Shown here: in pieces, positions 1 to 10,720 of the stretch
How the letters are laid out: the number at the start of each line of letters is the position of its first letter
Position numbering within the stretch: the first letter of the stretch is position 1
Assembly (NCBI RefSeq): GCF_010093595.1
Contig: NW_022985453.1
Span: 394,420-458,419, forward strand
Direction: 5' to 3'
Source: Mytilinidion resinicola
Lineage: Eukaryota; Ascomycota; Dothideomycetes; Mytilinidiales; Mytilinidiaceae
DNA: 64,000 nucleotides
Program-made: the position numbers and the translations under genes
The notes under the pieces: generated by a model
Told to the model about the DNA's origin: nothing
Seen by the model: only the letters and a program-made list of their open reading frames with translations
Databases searched by the model: none

Positions 1-1147
1 GATGGGACTAGGTGTCTCGAAGTTGATCAACTACCGCCCCGCCCCGCCCTATTGCTGGAGAGGAATCGACTCGAACCCGAGGAGGAGTTTATATAGCTCG
101 TCGAAATCTATCCGGGGCCAGGGCACGTGAGTCGCTCGGGACTCTGGCTACAAAGCGAGGAGCTGGATCCCGGTTGACAACGGCTACACTGACGCCCGCC
201 CCCCTCCGTTGGCGAGCGGGCTCGCAGTGCGTCATTTTGCAGATTGCCGCCTTGCGGCGCCTTTGGGAGTTGAGGTTGTGCGTTTCACTCTATTTCCAGA
301 GCTCGTAACTGACCTCGAGATTGTACCACTAAGGCTGAGACTGCCCCGCGGTCAGGTGCAGCAGACAGCTAGCCAAAGCCAGCAGTCGAACCTGATTAAT
401 TAGCTTCGAAGACGCACATAACCATCCCAGTGCCCGAAAACAAGCGACTGTATAGCTTCGCGGTGCCATGCTACCGACTCGCAAGGGGTGCTCCCACCAG
501 ACGCCTCAGAACAGAATATTCAGTCCATTTTTGTTGCGATTTGAGGGATGCGAGACCCTTGTATTGCGGAGCGAGCAGATCGCGGGCGGCGGGGCGAGGA
601 ATTGCTCCGCATGTCGACGAGGCCTACGAGAACGAGGGCTGGAGGCGCTGTGATGGGCGCTTTGGGCCTGCAGGGTTGATGGCATGTTGTTGAGATACGA
701 CAGGCTGCGAGCACTTTAGGAGCCACGAGGCAAAGGACGGCTCCGTTTCGAACGGTTGGGCAAAGATGACATCTCGATATCAAAGAGGGTGCAGGTGCAC
801 ACTTGTGCATTAAAAACGCGACTCTGGAAGTTTCTGGTGGTTGTGCTGTGTCCGGAACTTCGATCTAGGTTTCTGCAGGTCTGAAGGGAGACTGATATGA
901 GAACGAGAGAGCTCTTTGCGATCGAGCAGAACCAGCTTCGCGTTTGCTGCGGCTTGCGAGGGCAATCAAGATCGATGATAAGAACTAGCACAGTTCGAGC
1001 TTCGTTTCGAGGAATTAGGTGCATCGATATTAACTGAAAACAATGAAACAAGAAACACTTTTCTAGATGCAAAACTCTACCCATGCTTTATAAAACGCTG
1101 AAAAAACACACCCAAACCATTACTCAACCCTCAAACCTACCATGTCT
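1..1147. other. Gene-free left flank
   Basis: I see no supportable gene on either strand. The open frames here are short and of low complexity, with no recognisable domain. The last part, about 1040-1147, is the probable 3' untranslated and terminator region of the MFS gene on the minus strand. A short GC-rich run of CCGCC-type units lies near 35-48. Confidence 0.4.
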
Positions 1148-2858
1148 TTACCCAGTCGGCGTAAACCGACTCATCCCCCGAATCTTCGCCCCATACACAT
1201 AGAACAACACCGGCACCGGAATAAACGCAACACACAAAAACGCGAGCAAACTCATCGCCCAATCCACGCCCAACTTATGGTACATCGGCGTTGCAAACAG
1301 CGGGAACCCCGCACCCGCGATACTCCTCAACACCGTATTAATTGCAATCGCGCTATTCGAGTAGAACCCGTAGCAATCGATGATGTACGACATGCCCTGC
1401 CAGAAAGTAACGAGGCAGCCCATGCCGATGAAGGCGGTGGCGAAGACGGACGGCACCCAGGAGATGCTGGGGTTGCTGGTCCACGCGAACCAGAACATGC
1501 CGATGGGCAGGATGACGGCGCCGATGATCATGGGCGGCAGGCGCTCTTCGGGGATGGTGCGGCCGTGCTTGACGAAGGCGCGCGTGAAGTTGGTCGCGGT
1601 GGAGTAGGCGATTAGGCCGGAGCCCATGGCGATGCCGACGATGAAGGCGACGAAGGGGAGGGAGGAAACGCCGAGAGACCAGCCGCGTTGTTCGCGGAAG
1701 CTGACGGGGTACTGGAATTGCGGTTAGGATGAGTGCTGGTGATGATACAGTCGTGAAGGGGTGTACTTACGGCCTCGAACAGCAGATAGAGGATACCGTA
1801 GATGAAGCTCATATATGCTGTAATGAGAGCTAGAATTGGCTCTTGGAAGAACATCTTGAATGGTCGGATCAGATACACCGTCATGATCTGCCTCGCATCG
1901 ATCCGGTTCTCGTCAGCCTTCGCGTGCAGCGCCCAGTTCTGCGTCTCAAACCGCAGCCTCCTGGCCTTGGTTTGCAAGATCCTCGGTGCTGATGTCTCGG
2001 GTATCATGAAAAGCGCAATCGTTCCGAACAGCGCCGCCATAATGAGGGTGATCCAGGAAGTCCATCGCCAGCCAAGATAAGACTGAGTGATGAAACCGCC
2101 GACAGGTGGTCCCACGACGGGTCCAGCGAATCCACCCGCTGCGAAGACGCATATAGCGTAGGCCCGATCGATGGGGTCCCACATATCGGCCAACCCTCCT
2201 CCTACAACGGCAAGCGGCGCAGAGGCAAAAAAGCCGCCCAGGAAGCGCCCCAGCATGACGGTTTCGATATTCTGCGCCACGGCGACGGGGATTTGGAAGA
2301 TGGCGAAGACGATGTAGCCAGAGAAGAGGGGGATGCGGCGGCCGAAGACCTCGGACATGGGGCCGAACATGATGGGGCCAAAGACGAAGCCCTAAATGAT
2401 AATCAGCTACTATAGATGAGTCATGTGAGGGACGTACTCACCAGTACGAATAATGTCACACCCAGCGTCGCGACGATCTCGCTGACATGGTACTCCTCGG
2501 CCACAACGCCAATCGCAACGCTGAAGATGGAGCTGGAGAAGGTCACTGTGAAGACTAGCGATGCCATTGACAGTGTCACGCCCCATTTTCGCCGCTTGGT
2601 CCAGTTCTTGGGGTTTGCAGGGTCGTTGGGGCCGTCGAAGTCGACGAGATCGGTCCTCGTCTGGCCGTCTTGAGGCACAGCGGGTATTGGTTGTTGCGCG
2701 TCCGCTTTTTCTAGATCCACATCTTCCGGCATTTCGATGTCGTCCTTGCTCTTCGAGAGCTCGGCGCCCAGTCCGTTTCGTGAGGAGTTGTCGATAGAGG
2801 ATCGCGCAGTCGCGCTTTCCAGTGGCAGAGCCGGCGCGTCAAGGGGGTTTGTAGCCAT
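1148..2858 (-). CDS. MFS multidrug/H+ antiporter, DHA1 type
   Basis: This is a predicted plasma-membrane drug:proton antiporter of the DHA1 (12-helix) family. Three exons, 2442-2858, 1771-2391 and 1148-1711, join in frame across GT-AG introns of 50 and 59 nt to give 533 residues, a normal length. The first 85 or so residues are a hydrophilic cytoplasmic tail ending in a typical NPxNW-like stretch (NPANPKNW). The first helix follows, then motif A around GPMSEVFGRR, with splicing restoring the VLGFVFGP segment across intron 1. The LGRFLGGFFASAP stretch and the GWRW signature follow. Intron 2 falls within FEA/YPVSF, and the second half starts with the EQRGW segment. The protein resembles the FLU1/TPO1-type fungal exporters, but the substrate cannot be told from sequence. 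There are no defects. The next gene upstream is 2 kb away, so it stands alone. Confidence 0.93.
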
Positions 2859-4936
2859 TGCGATGGCGTAGAGGCGTAGAGGGGAGTTGTCGTAGTGTGA
2901 GGAGCTCAGCAGCGGCAGCCATGGTGTATTATAAATACTGGGCGAGCTGATAGTGCTGCATGTTATTCCCGTGAGGTGGACTTAAGGGTGGGATCGGAGC
3001 TAGCGAACAGCCTCGGGGATGACTCCATCATCGACTAGCCGCAAAAGGAACCTTGCAAGCCGATATCCGACGGGGAGTTGTACGACGAACAAGGCATAAA
3101 AGCAGGACGATGGAACGCGAACAACTTCGAATCTCGCGATGACTTCTCAATGAGTGCTGTGACTGATGCTGAGGCGTGGCAATGGGGATGACAGCGTAGT
3201 ATCGGAGAAAATTGAAGCTGCATGGGGCAATCTGGCGATTGGACGCCTAGCTGTCCTCGCACATGATTCGGCACGCGCCTGAGGCCGAAGGGCGAGGAGC
3301 GAAGAGCGAGAATTTGCAGCCAATGGGACGCCTGAGATTTCGACTCCTACACGACGATTGTACGATCTTATCCAGAGTGACTCATTTGATCTTGGCCCGC
3401 GGTGGGAGGCTTTCATCAACCGGATTGGCAATGTGTCACTGAAAACGAAGATTCTTCGAAGCGGAACTCCACAAACAGATCTCAAGGATACGTAAGCCAG
3501 AGAAGGGCATTGTCGTATTGCACTTCATTCCGCTAATGTCTATTGTAGCATCAAATCCGAACATTTGAGCTCTCAACTGCTCCTTGTCTGCAATAGCTTC
3601 ACATCTGTATCCTCGTAGCTATGGCAGAAAGGTAGGAAGGACATCAACTTAAGCGTTCGCCGAGACATGATCCGCTGCAGGCTAGCTCCCGAGCGCTCCC
3701 GAGCGCTCCCTCCATCTGGGAATACGCTAGCCCGCACTCGTATTTATCGTACAGCGAGGTCCTAGCACTGGATTAGTGTGGCCTTGTCTGTGGCCTGAGG
3801 CGAATCATGATGCAGTGTGAGCGTCGACAGGCACGAGTCTCAAGCTTCGGACTTATTGCTACCTTAATCCCATCCACTGTAGACCGCTTGGGATAAGGGT
3901 CTTCGTCGTCGAGCTGTGTGAAGAAATGGTGCTGATATACGGACGTGGTACATCTTTCCCTAGTCGTACTCAGCGTTCGTACGAATGAGAGAAAAAAAGA
4001 GAAATCCCATTCCGCGGCCAATGAGCGTTGGCAGAAATCGTAAATAGAGCGAGAAATAAACTCTCGCATCCATCCAGTTGCCCCAGAAAGAAGACCCTCT
4101 TTACCTCCCCCACACCCCATAAACTTACCCCCCCTCTCAAGTGAGGTCCTCGTCCCCCTCCCACCCCATCACCCAGGCAACCCTCTCCCACCCGCCCGCC
4201 CCACTCTTTCCACAAAGCTCCGCGCCTCACGTAACCCATATATACCGGCCTATTCCTTCGGTTCCTCAGGAAAGTTTGCTGCCACGACATTGTACAACAG
4301 TCAATGTTCGAGTACTGTATTTACGTCTTCGGACCCTTTCCTTTTGCCCTTTTTTTTAAATTTTTTTTTCTTTGGCACATAGCATTGAGATAACAGGGGG
4401 AGGAGCGGGTTCGAGACGCTGGGGTGGCCACGATCTTTTTGTTCTTTGGTAGTTTAGGTGATCCGCATTCTTTTCGCGTTCTTAGGCTCCTTCTGCGCTT
4501 TGCGCTCGGGATAGCGATTAGGCTCTTTACACTGTAGTACCACGCTATTAGTGTGGGCATATAGACACACCACTGCTCTTGTGCTCGAGGAGCTAGACGC
4601 CACTGCTAGGACTAGATGTCATATTATTACTATATCAAGACTACTGGTGCTGGGGGATCCAAGCAGCCGCAAACGAGTGTGTATGTACATCTATCCCGCC
4701 TTTCTTTTTGATAGTTTGTAGAGCAGCTCGATACGCGGCAATCCACGCACCTCCGCACCCCAAAGCGCGCCAGAGAGCAGTGGATTGAAGGTAGAGCTCC
4801 TCTTGGGGCAGCAGCCAACCCCCAACAATAACAACGCAGTCGCATAAACAATTCGCATAAACCCCACCAAGAATTCCAGCCCGCGCACGCATAGTTCTAC
4901 TTTGAGAACTTACTTCGGGAGCTGCATCCACCATGA
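2859..4936. other. Intergenic region, no gene seen
   Basis: About 2 kb between two minus-strand genes. It contains the promoter of the MFS gene at its left edge, a short direct repeat (GAGCGCTCCC repeated near 3686-3710) and a T-rich tract near 4350-4372. The open frames on both strands overlap one another and have no domain signature, so I do not call any of them. Confidence 0.4.
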
Positions 4937-7201
4937 TTAAAAATCCATCCTCTCTAGCCCACCAGCCGGCCGCTCCTCCATGGCATCTGGCGTCTGCATC
5001 CCCTGCTGCAGCAGCAGGAATTCATCCCCCTCTTGCTCTTGGCCCGAACCCACGTCGAGAAAAAACGGGTCATTCTCCCACGTCGAATTCGAATTACTCG
5101 CTTGCAAGCTCCGCCCGTACGCAGAGTCGTTGAACGAGCCCTCGCTAGCAGCATCAGTTGCCGGGGCCGGGGCGGGGGCCGGGTTTGTCTGCATCGACGC
5201 TTCCGCACCCTGGTGGCCGTTGAACTGGCCAAGCGCCCCCTGCAATATCGCCTCCGCTTCTCTTTGCGCATCAGCATCCGCGTTCTCGGGGTAGGTTCCG
5301 TAGAAACCGTCAAGAGGCGCCTGCGATCCTGCCTCCGCGTCGTTTTGAGCAGGAGCGGCAATGTCGTCGAGGAGTTTGTTGAAGAGAGCTTCAGACTGCG
5401 CCTGCGCCTGCGCTTCGCTTTGCGCGCGCTGGGCATCGACGTGGTAGAACGCTTCGGGAGCTGTCTGCGCCTGCGCTTCTCGTTGCGGGTGCTGCGTATA
5501 GGGGTCGAAGGGAGCCGGGGCGCTGGGCCTAGCCTCCGCTTCTCGTTGCCCCTGACCGTCAGTGTTCTGGGCAGCGTACGGGTTGTAGAACGCCTCCGCT
5601 TCTCTTTGAGCATGAGCTTCCGTGTTCTGGGCGTAGGAGCTGTATAAAGCTTCAGGAGCGGCCTGCGCGCCGGCTTCTCTTTGAGCATGCGGCCCCGTAT
5701 TCTGGGCCTGGGGGCTGTAGAAACCGGCAGAGTTAGGGCCCGCCTCTGCTCCTCTTTGCCCCTGACCCTCCGTGTTCTGCGCGAAGGGGTTGTTGGGGTT
5801 GAGGTTGGGGATGGAGACAGTTGGATACCCCGGCGCTCTGTGTCGCCCGACGAGGTAGAACGGAAAAGGGTTGGGATGCCTGGGTGTCCTCGCCGTGAGC
5901 AGCGGGACGAGGGTTGGGAAAATAGGCACGGGACCCGGGGGCCGGGTGAGCTGCCTTTCCTGTGGCTGTGGCATGGGGCGTGGGCGCTGTGTGCCGAAGC
6001 CGGCGAAGGTGCCGTGATGGAAGTTCGACCCGGTGGGCATGGTGTCCATGGGGGAATCGAAGGGGTGCGGTCCGTTGTCCCTGAGGCTGGGGTCGAGGTT
6101 CTGCATGTCCATGTCTGGGTAGGGCGACCGCGTCTCCTGGGGCCATTGGGCGGATGGGGAGCGGTGCTGCGACCCGAAGGTAGCGGGAGGTGAGAAGCTC
6201 TGCGTAGCGTCGAAGTCAGTTTGCTGGTCTTCGACTTGGTAGTGGTTGCCCGGGTAGCTAGGCTGCCTTTGTTGGGGCTGGGGTGGAGGGCTCAGTAGGT
6301 TGTAGGGGGCTCCCTGGGCCCCGTCGTGCACGCTGCTGTAGGCCTGATGGGAGGTAGGGCGTTGGGAATGCGAGGTCTGGGTTCGAGAATCTTGTGGGAA
6401 TGAGAGCGAGGCGAGATCATGCTGCCCTTCAGAGTAGCAGCGAGATGCGCGAACTGGATTCGACGAGCTGGGAGCCCAATTCTTATCAGTGTGTGTTGCA
6501 GGTTCCGAACTCGGGGAGCATAGCTGATCGGAGGCTTCCAGAGCGCTCGTGGGCATATTTGGCCTCGAAGCGTTCCCTTGCGTGCCGGAGAACACCCCAT
6601 CCTCCGGGGCTATTCGTAGCCCCGGGAAGCTCAGGCACTGTGGCTGCTCAATGACATTCTGCCCGTCAGTATAACTGTTTTGGCTCTCAGAGCCATTGTA
6701 CATGTGGGGGATGTGAGCGTTGCTCAGCGACCCGTGTAAGTGCAGGGTTCGGCCCTGCCTCTGTTCGACGCCACCAGGTTGTTCCTTCGCATTACCGCGA
6801 ATCGCGAGAGTAGTTGTTTGCGAGTCCGAAGGCTGGACATGCGAGGTCCTGCGTTGTAGTCCCTCGGAGCGCAGATTCTGACGACGGTGCCGGTCGAGCA
6901 ACCTCCTACGCTGCCGCTCTTGCCTGTACGCAATGTCAAGCTCCTCCGGATTCATGCGCTGGATGCGTGGCTGTATCTCACTTGGCGAACAACTTCCATT
7001 AGGCGCAAGCCTGTTGACGGAGGGGGCTATCGCGGGAGATCCTCCGCCACGACCCGCCTCCGGGGCAATGCTACGAGAAGCGATATCTCTTGGCGTGTTG
7101 CCGAAGACGACTTGGTTGTGAGCCAATGGCGCGGTGTAGCCATAGTTCAATTGTGCTCCATGAGAGTGCCATTGGGTTGGGTCGGTGGGAAAATTCGACA
7201 T
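4937..7201 (-). CDS. Disordered Ala/Gln/Pro-rich repeat protein
   Basis: An uninterrupted frame of 754 residues from the ATG at 7201. An upstream in-frame ATG would extend it to 7318, but I prefer the inner one (MSNFPTDP) because the upstream residues are unlike the rest. I do not recognise the family. The protein is rich in Gln, Pro, Ser and Ala and has no obvious membrane segment, so it is probably intrinsically disordered. Residues of roughly 460-660 hold an imperfect tandem repeat whose landmark is QREAEA, typically followed by a short Tyr/Pro-containing stretch and then AQNT. The spacing is irregular, about 18-28 residues. The Arg/Glu/Ala part could be short helices. The C-terminus is acidic (EQEGDEF). 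Other frames over the same stretch are long only because the repeats are GC-rich. The length of an open frame with consistent composition supports a real gene. The function is unknown. Confidence 0.7.
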   Translation of the reverse strand: MSNFPTDPTQWHSHGAQLNYGYTAPLAHNQVVFGNTPRDIASRSIAPEAGRGGGSPAIAPSVNRLAPNGSCSPSEIQPRIQRMNPEELDIAYRQERQRRRLLDRHRRQNLRSEGLQRRTSHVQPSDSQTTTLAIRGNAKEQPGGVEQRQGRTLHLHGSLSNAHIPHMYNGSESQNSYTDGQNVIEQPQCLSFPGLRIAPEDGVFSGTQGNASRPNMPTSALEASDQLCSPSSEPATHTDKNWAPSSSNPVRASRCYSEGQHDLASLSFPQDSRTQTSHSQRPTSHQAYSSVHDGAQGAPYNLLSPPPQPQQRQPSYPGNHYQVEDQQTDFDATQSFSPPATFGSQHRSPSAQWPQETRSPYPDMDMQNLDPSLRDNGPHPFDSPMDTMPTGSNFHHGTFAGFGTQRPRPMPQPQERQLTRPPGPVPIFPTLVPLLTARTPRHPNPFPFYLVGRHRAPGYPTVSIPNLNPNNPFAQNTEGQGQRGAEAGPNSAGFYSPQAQNTGPHAQREAGAQAAPEALYSSYAQNTEAHAQREAEAFYNPYAAQNTDGQGQREAEARPSAPAPFDPYTQHPQREAQAQTAPEAFYHVDAQRAQSEAQAQAQSEALFNKLLDDIAAPAQNDAEAGSQAPLDGFYGTYPENADADAQREAEAILQGALGQFNGHQGAEASMQTNPAPAPAPATDAASEGSFNDSAYGRSLQASNSNSTWENDPFFLDVGSGQEQEGDEFLLLQQGMQTPDAMEERPAGGLERMDF

Positions 7202-8655
7202 TTTGAGAGTGTCGTGATGCGGTTTGCGCTGTGTGATGCGTATGGTGAGGTAGTTGTGACAAGATAAAAGAGCGAGGAGCTGCGTGCATGGGCGAGCCGC
7301 CCGCTCTGGTGTGCTCACAAGGGGGAGTGGGCCGGTACCGTGGTTTTATACACTTGACAGGTGACGCCGCTGCTGCGCTGCTGTGTGCCGCCTGTGAGGG
7401 GTAGTGTTCGCGTCTGTTCAATGGGGAAGAATGGGTCCGGTCAACGGCGAAGAATGGAGGCAGTTGGGGTCTACCAGAGATGGTCGACTGAGCGTGGGCC
7501 GAGAGCCAAAAGAGAGCGAGTCGGAGTGCAAAGGGCTCGCTCCTGCCTTGTCTTTGGGTGCAGCATGGAGGGAAACGTCCACTTGAAGCCTCTCTTAGGA
7601 AAGGCTAGTCCAAACAGCATCTGGGAAGTGACATCCATTCGTGCTGATTAGAGCATCCTTGACTTGACCCGCCAGTTATTCTTGGTTCTACCAACCGGCC
7701 CTGGACGCTTTGAGGAGGTCCCCATAGCCCAGACGTTTCGCCTCGCCCTCCTTCTGCGGGGCTACCACTGTTGCATGCGTGGTAAAGGCCCCTTCGTACG
7801 TTCGCCGATCTGACAGCAGCTCGTCTCGCTACCTTTCAAGGGCAAGCTCGCTGTCAGGGCCCGCCCATATCCGGGCTAGTCGTCGCGTAACCTACAGCCG
7901 TGTGGTCACAGGTCATGCACCCGATTCGGACCTTGCGTTCTTTCTCGTTTCGTAGCTCTTCGGCGCCGTTCTCTATACACGATCGATTTTGCCCTCGTAA
8001 TAGGGTCAGAATTGGTGTCGTTCTACGCATTTCCGAGTTGCTTCAAAGGACTGCTTCTTTCGTGCGTCTGCGGCGGCATTACCCTCTGGATACGGGGAAT
8101 GATATCGTAGAAGGCACGTCATTAAGACTTGGGATCCGATCTGACCATCTTAATGCCCCGGTCTAACCCGCTGGTTGAGGAGTTGTCGCTGATCTGGTCG
8201 TGAGATGGCACCCTAAGCTACTTAGGTTTTATTGGGCGTGGAGATTGCTATTTCGACACGCTGGTGACTTTTTGCAGGGCGGTCGTGTGGGTTTGAAGGA
8301 ATTGTTAAATTAGGGGCGCCGATCTGCGTACGCCCCAGGTCTCGACTATAAAAGACGTAAGCGTAAGCGTGCTTATCACGTGCACGTCGAGAGTACTCGT
8401 TGTCAATGTTATCGAAATTGAAGTTAAGAGTCCTCTCGACGTGCGAGTGCTACGTGAAGCACTTGGCAGTTGAGCCGAGTTGATATGTCTGGGGCTCCGC
8501 GAAACGCCTTAAGAGTGGTGTTTGGTGTTCTCTTTGTTCAAAAGGGCAAGGTAGCTGGGTGACATCGAAGTGGGCCGAATTTAAATTCCGTGGTTGAGTT
8601 GACAAAAAGACCACGAAACAGGGTGGAGTGTACCGGCGCGCAGTGCAGGATTTAC
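7202..8655. other. Intergenic region, no gene seen
   Basis: This holds the promoter side of the repeat protein at its left edge. The stretch up to the gag remnant has no supportable gene. Downstream of the gag stop codon (minus strand, below 8656) I find no protease, integrase or reverse-transcriptase signature. Confidence 0.4.
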
Positions 8656-9218
8656 TCAATGCTCGTTCAACCATTCGTGGAGTTTCTCAAGACGTGGGTA
8701 TAGCTCCCAACATCTTTCAATGTCGTGCCAGGTCATCCGTCGGCAATGTGAGCACCTGACTTCCGGCTCCTGTGGCCCGCGCTTTCGTTTCCTCGTATGT
8801 GTGGACTGCGCTCTTAAAGCGAAAGTGTCCCCTCTCCAGTATCTTCGGTTCTCGAGAGTAACTTCCCATCCTTCTGCGAGTTTTACGACCTCCCGCCACG
8901 AGACTGCGTTCCTGTTGACGACGCCATTGGCATCATGTTCCCTAAAGGAGAATGCCGACGATTAAAATTTGGTTGAAACATAAGATAGTTGGGCATTGTG
9001 CGTAGTCCTCTCAGGAGCTGTACCACTAACCAGAGCTCGGATACATGACTTTCTTCGCCTAGGCTGTTCAGGTTGCGATAGACTTGGCCTAGTTTTCCGA
9101 AGTATTCGGTAACATTTTTGCAGTCGGCGAGCGCGAGAGTGTCGAATTTCTTCGCTTGGTCCATGAACACGGCATTACATGGGTTCTCTATAATGACCGT
9201 TCCGAATGACGGAATGTG
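8656..9218 (-). mobile_element. Copia-type gag remnant with zinc knuckle
   Basis: Two frames on the minus strand read as one gag protein of an LTR/copia retrotransposon. The first frame (down to about 8930) contains ADCKNVTEYFGKLGQVYRNL, SELWLVVQLLRGL and NFNRRHS, which match the UBN2/copia gag layout. The second frame, offset by one base, continues with NRNAVSW and a basic stretch. It then has a zinc-knuckle-like motif, Cys-x2-Cys-x5-His-x4-Cys, followed by WELYPRLEKLHEWL and a stop at 8656-8658. Retroviral-type knuckles usually have x4 before the His, so this one is slightly unusual. The frame change near 8920-8945 and the absence of pol nearby show a broken, truncated element. A domesticated gag is possible but the frameshift argues against it. 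Confidence 0.75.
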
Positions 9219-10720
9219 TCACGTGATATTTTCTGGACGAAATGACGTTCGAGGAGAGGAAGAAAGAAGGCAGCGGGGAAAGAGGAAAAAAGTTTCATAT
9301 AGGAGAAAGCGAGCCAGAAGATTGGGACCTAGGAAATGTCGTCATTACTGTACCCCAGCCTCCTCCTTCATTATTATAAACGTGGTACTAGAAATAATCA
9401 TGGTTCGTGGTTCTGGAGCCGGCCGTCAACCTATCGAACAGCGTTGCTCTCCATAAATTTATTCTATTAGCGCAGTCGGTCCGAGCGAGTATTTCCAATT
9501 GAGTAGGACATGCTCTCTTTCATGACATCTTTCGACCACCTTTTTCCTTTCCATGATGGCAACATTTACCACGACGGCTCGCGATTCGTGAGGAGCACTG
9601 ATTGAAGTAAAGAAAGGGCCCTGACACAGTTTTACTATGGTCGTGCGAGCGGAGGTTGGGGTGATGCAAGGAGGCTGGAGTTTCACTAGGCGCCAGCCAC
9701 ACGTCCGCGTCAGTCACTATGCCACAGTCTCGCATTTCAATCTCCTCGAGGAGCTGCAATTGGCAAGGCTTTGCAGTGTTTCATCGGCGGGGAAGAGTCT
9801 GGACTTAGTATCTGGCTATAGTTGCTCCATGGCGAGCATGGTCGATGCTGGGCCAGATGGATGCATGCTCACCGCTCTTCAACGACGAAAAGGGGGAATG
9901 CGCTCGTGGCGACGAAAGCCTTGTACCACAGTTGCTGATAGCAAATGACTGCATATCCGAATTCTCGAGGCCCCTGAGCAACAGTGAACGAAGCCGTCTG
10001 ATGTCACCGACGGGAGTGTCTTCAGGAGGGACGCGGAGAGAGCTAATGCGGCCAAGATATGCCAAGAAGAGACGACCAGAACCAAGACACCAACAGCCTT
10101 GGAAGACGGCCGATGGAAGCGTCAATTCACCAAGCAAACCAAGCTATTCATTCTCAGCTTCCTGGAATAGAAACGTCGCTTTGCAACAACACCATCAGGG
10201 CGATTTCGAGACGGATGGTAACCACGGGACCAGTGCCCGCGATCTCACGATGCCACGACTGCACCACCCCGACCGCCTCGCCTCACCCTCAACTCTCGAT
10301 CCGCGCTGATCTGTGGCTGCGGCCGCGGCTCGGCACGCTTGGCGCATGCATGGCGCCCATGTCAGCGTTTGGACCACTCCCTGCATCGCGACCGGAATCA
10401 TGTTTCTGCTGGCGGAGGCCCGTTCGTTGCTTTTGCTGGTAGCTGGCATCCTCACGCCGCCCCTTCCATTCCTTCCCCAACACCTCAACAACCTCGTTTC
10501 ATAGCATACCTATCCCTCATTCACCGTCCTGTAGCCGCTGCTGCGCGCCTCCTCCCTGCATAGTCCCGGGAGCAGTGCGTTGGAGCAAGCTGAAACACCT
10601 CACAGCTCTCTTGGCGCCCGAGATTCATGCCCTGACCTCCACGACAACATATCCAACTCTTCTCGACCTGCATATCCTACAAACCCATCCTAGACCGCGT
10701 CCCTCGCACACCTACGCACC
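9219..10720. other. Intergenic region, no gene seen
   Basis: Open frames of up to 154 codons exist on both strands near 9640-10310, but they overlap each other, have no domain signature and mirror one another's coding bias. The stretch from about 10500 is the promoter and 5' leader of the calcium exchanger. I looked for long terminal repeats flanking the gag remnant and found none I could defend. Confidence 0.35.

Noticed and set aside
4954..5688. Alternative long frames over the repeat protein, on both strands
   Set aside because: They mirror the GC-rich repeats of the 754-residue frame and consist mainly of Arg/Leu/Lys runs.
9637..10309. Overlapping open frames of 100-154 codons
   Set aside because: No domain, mutual overlap on both strands, and no promoter or splice context.
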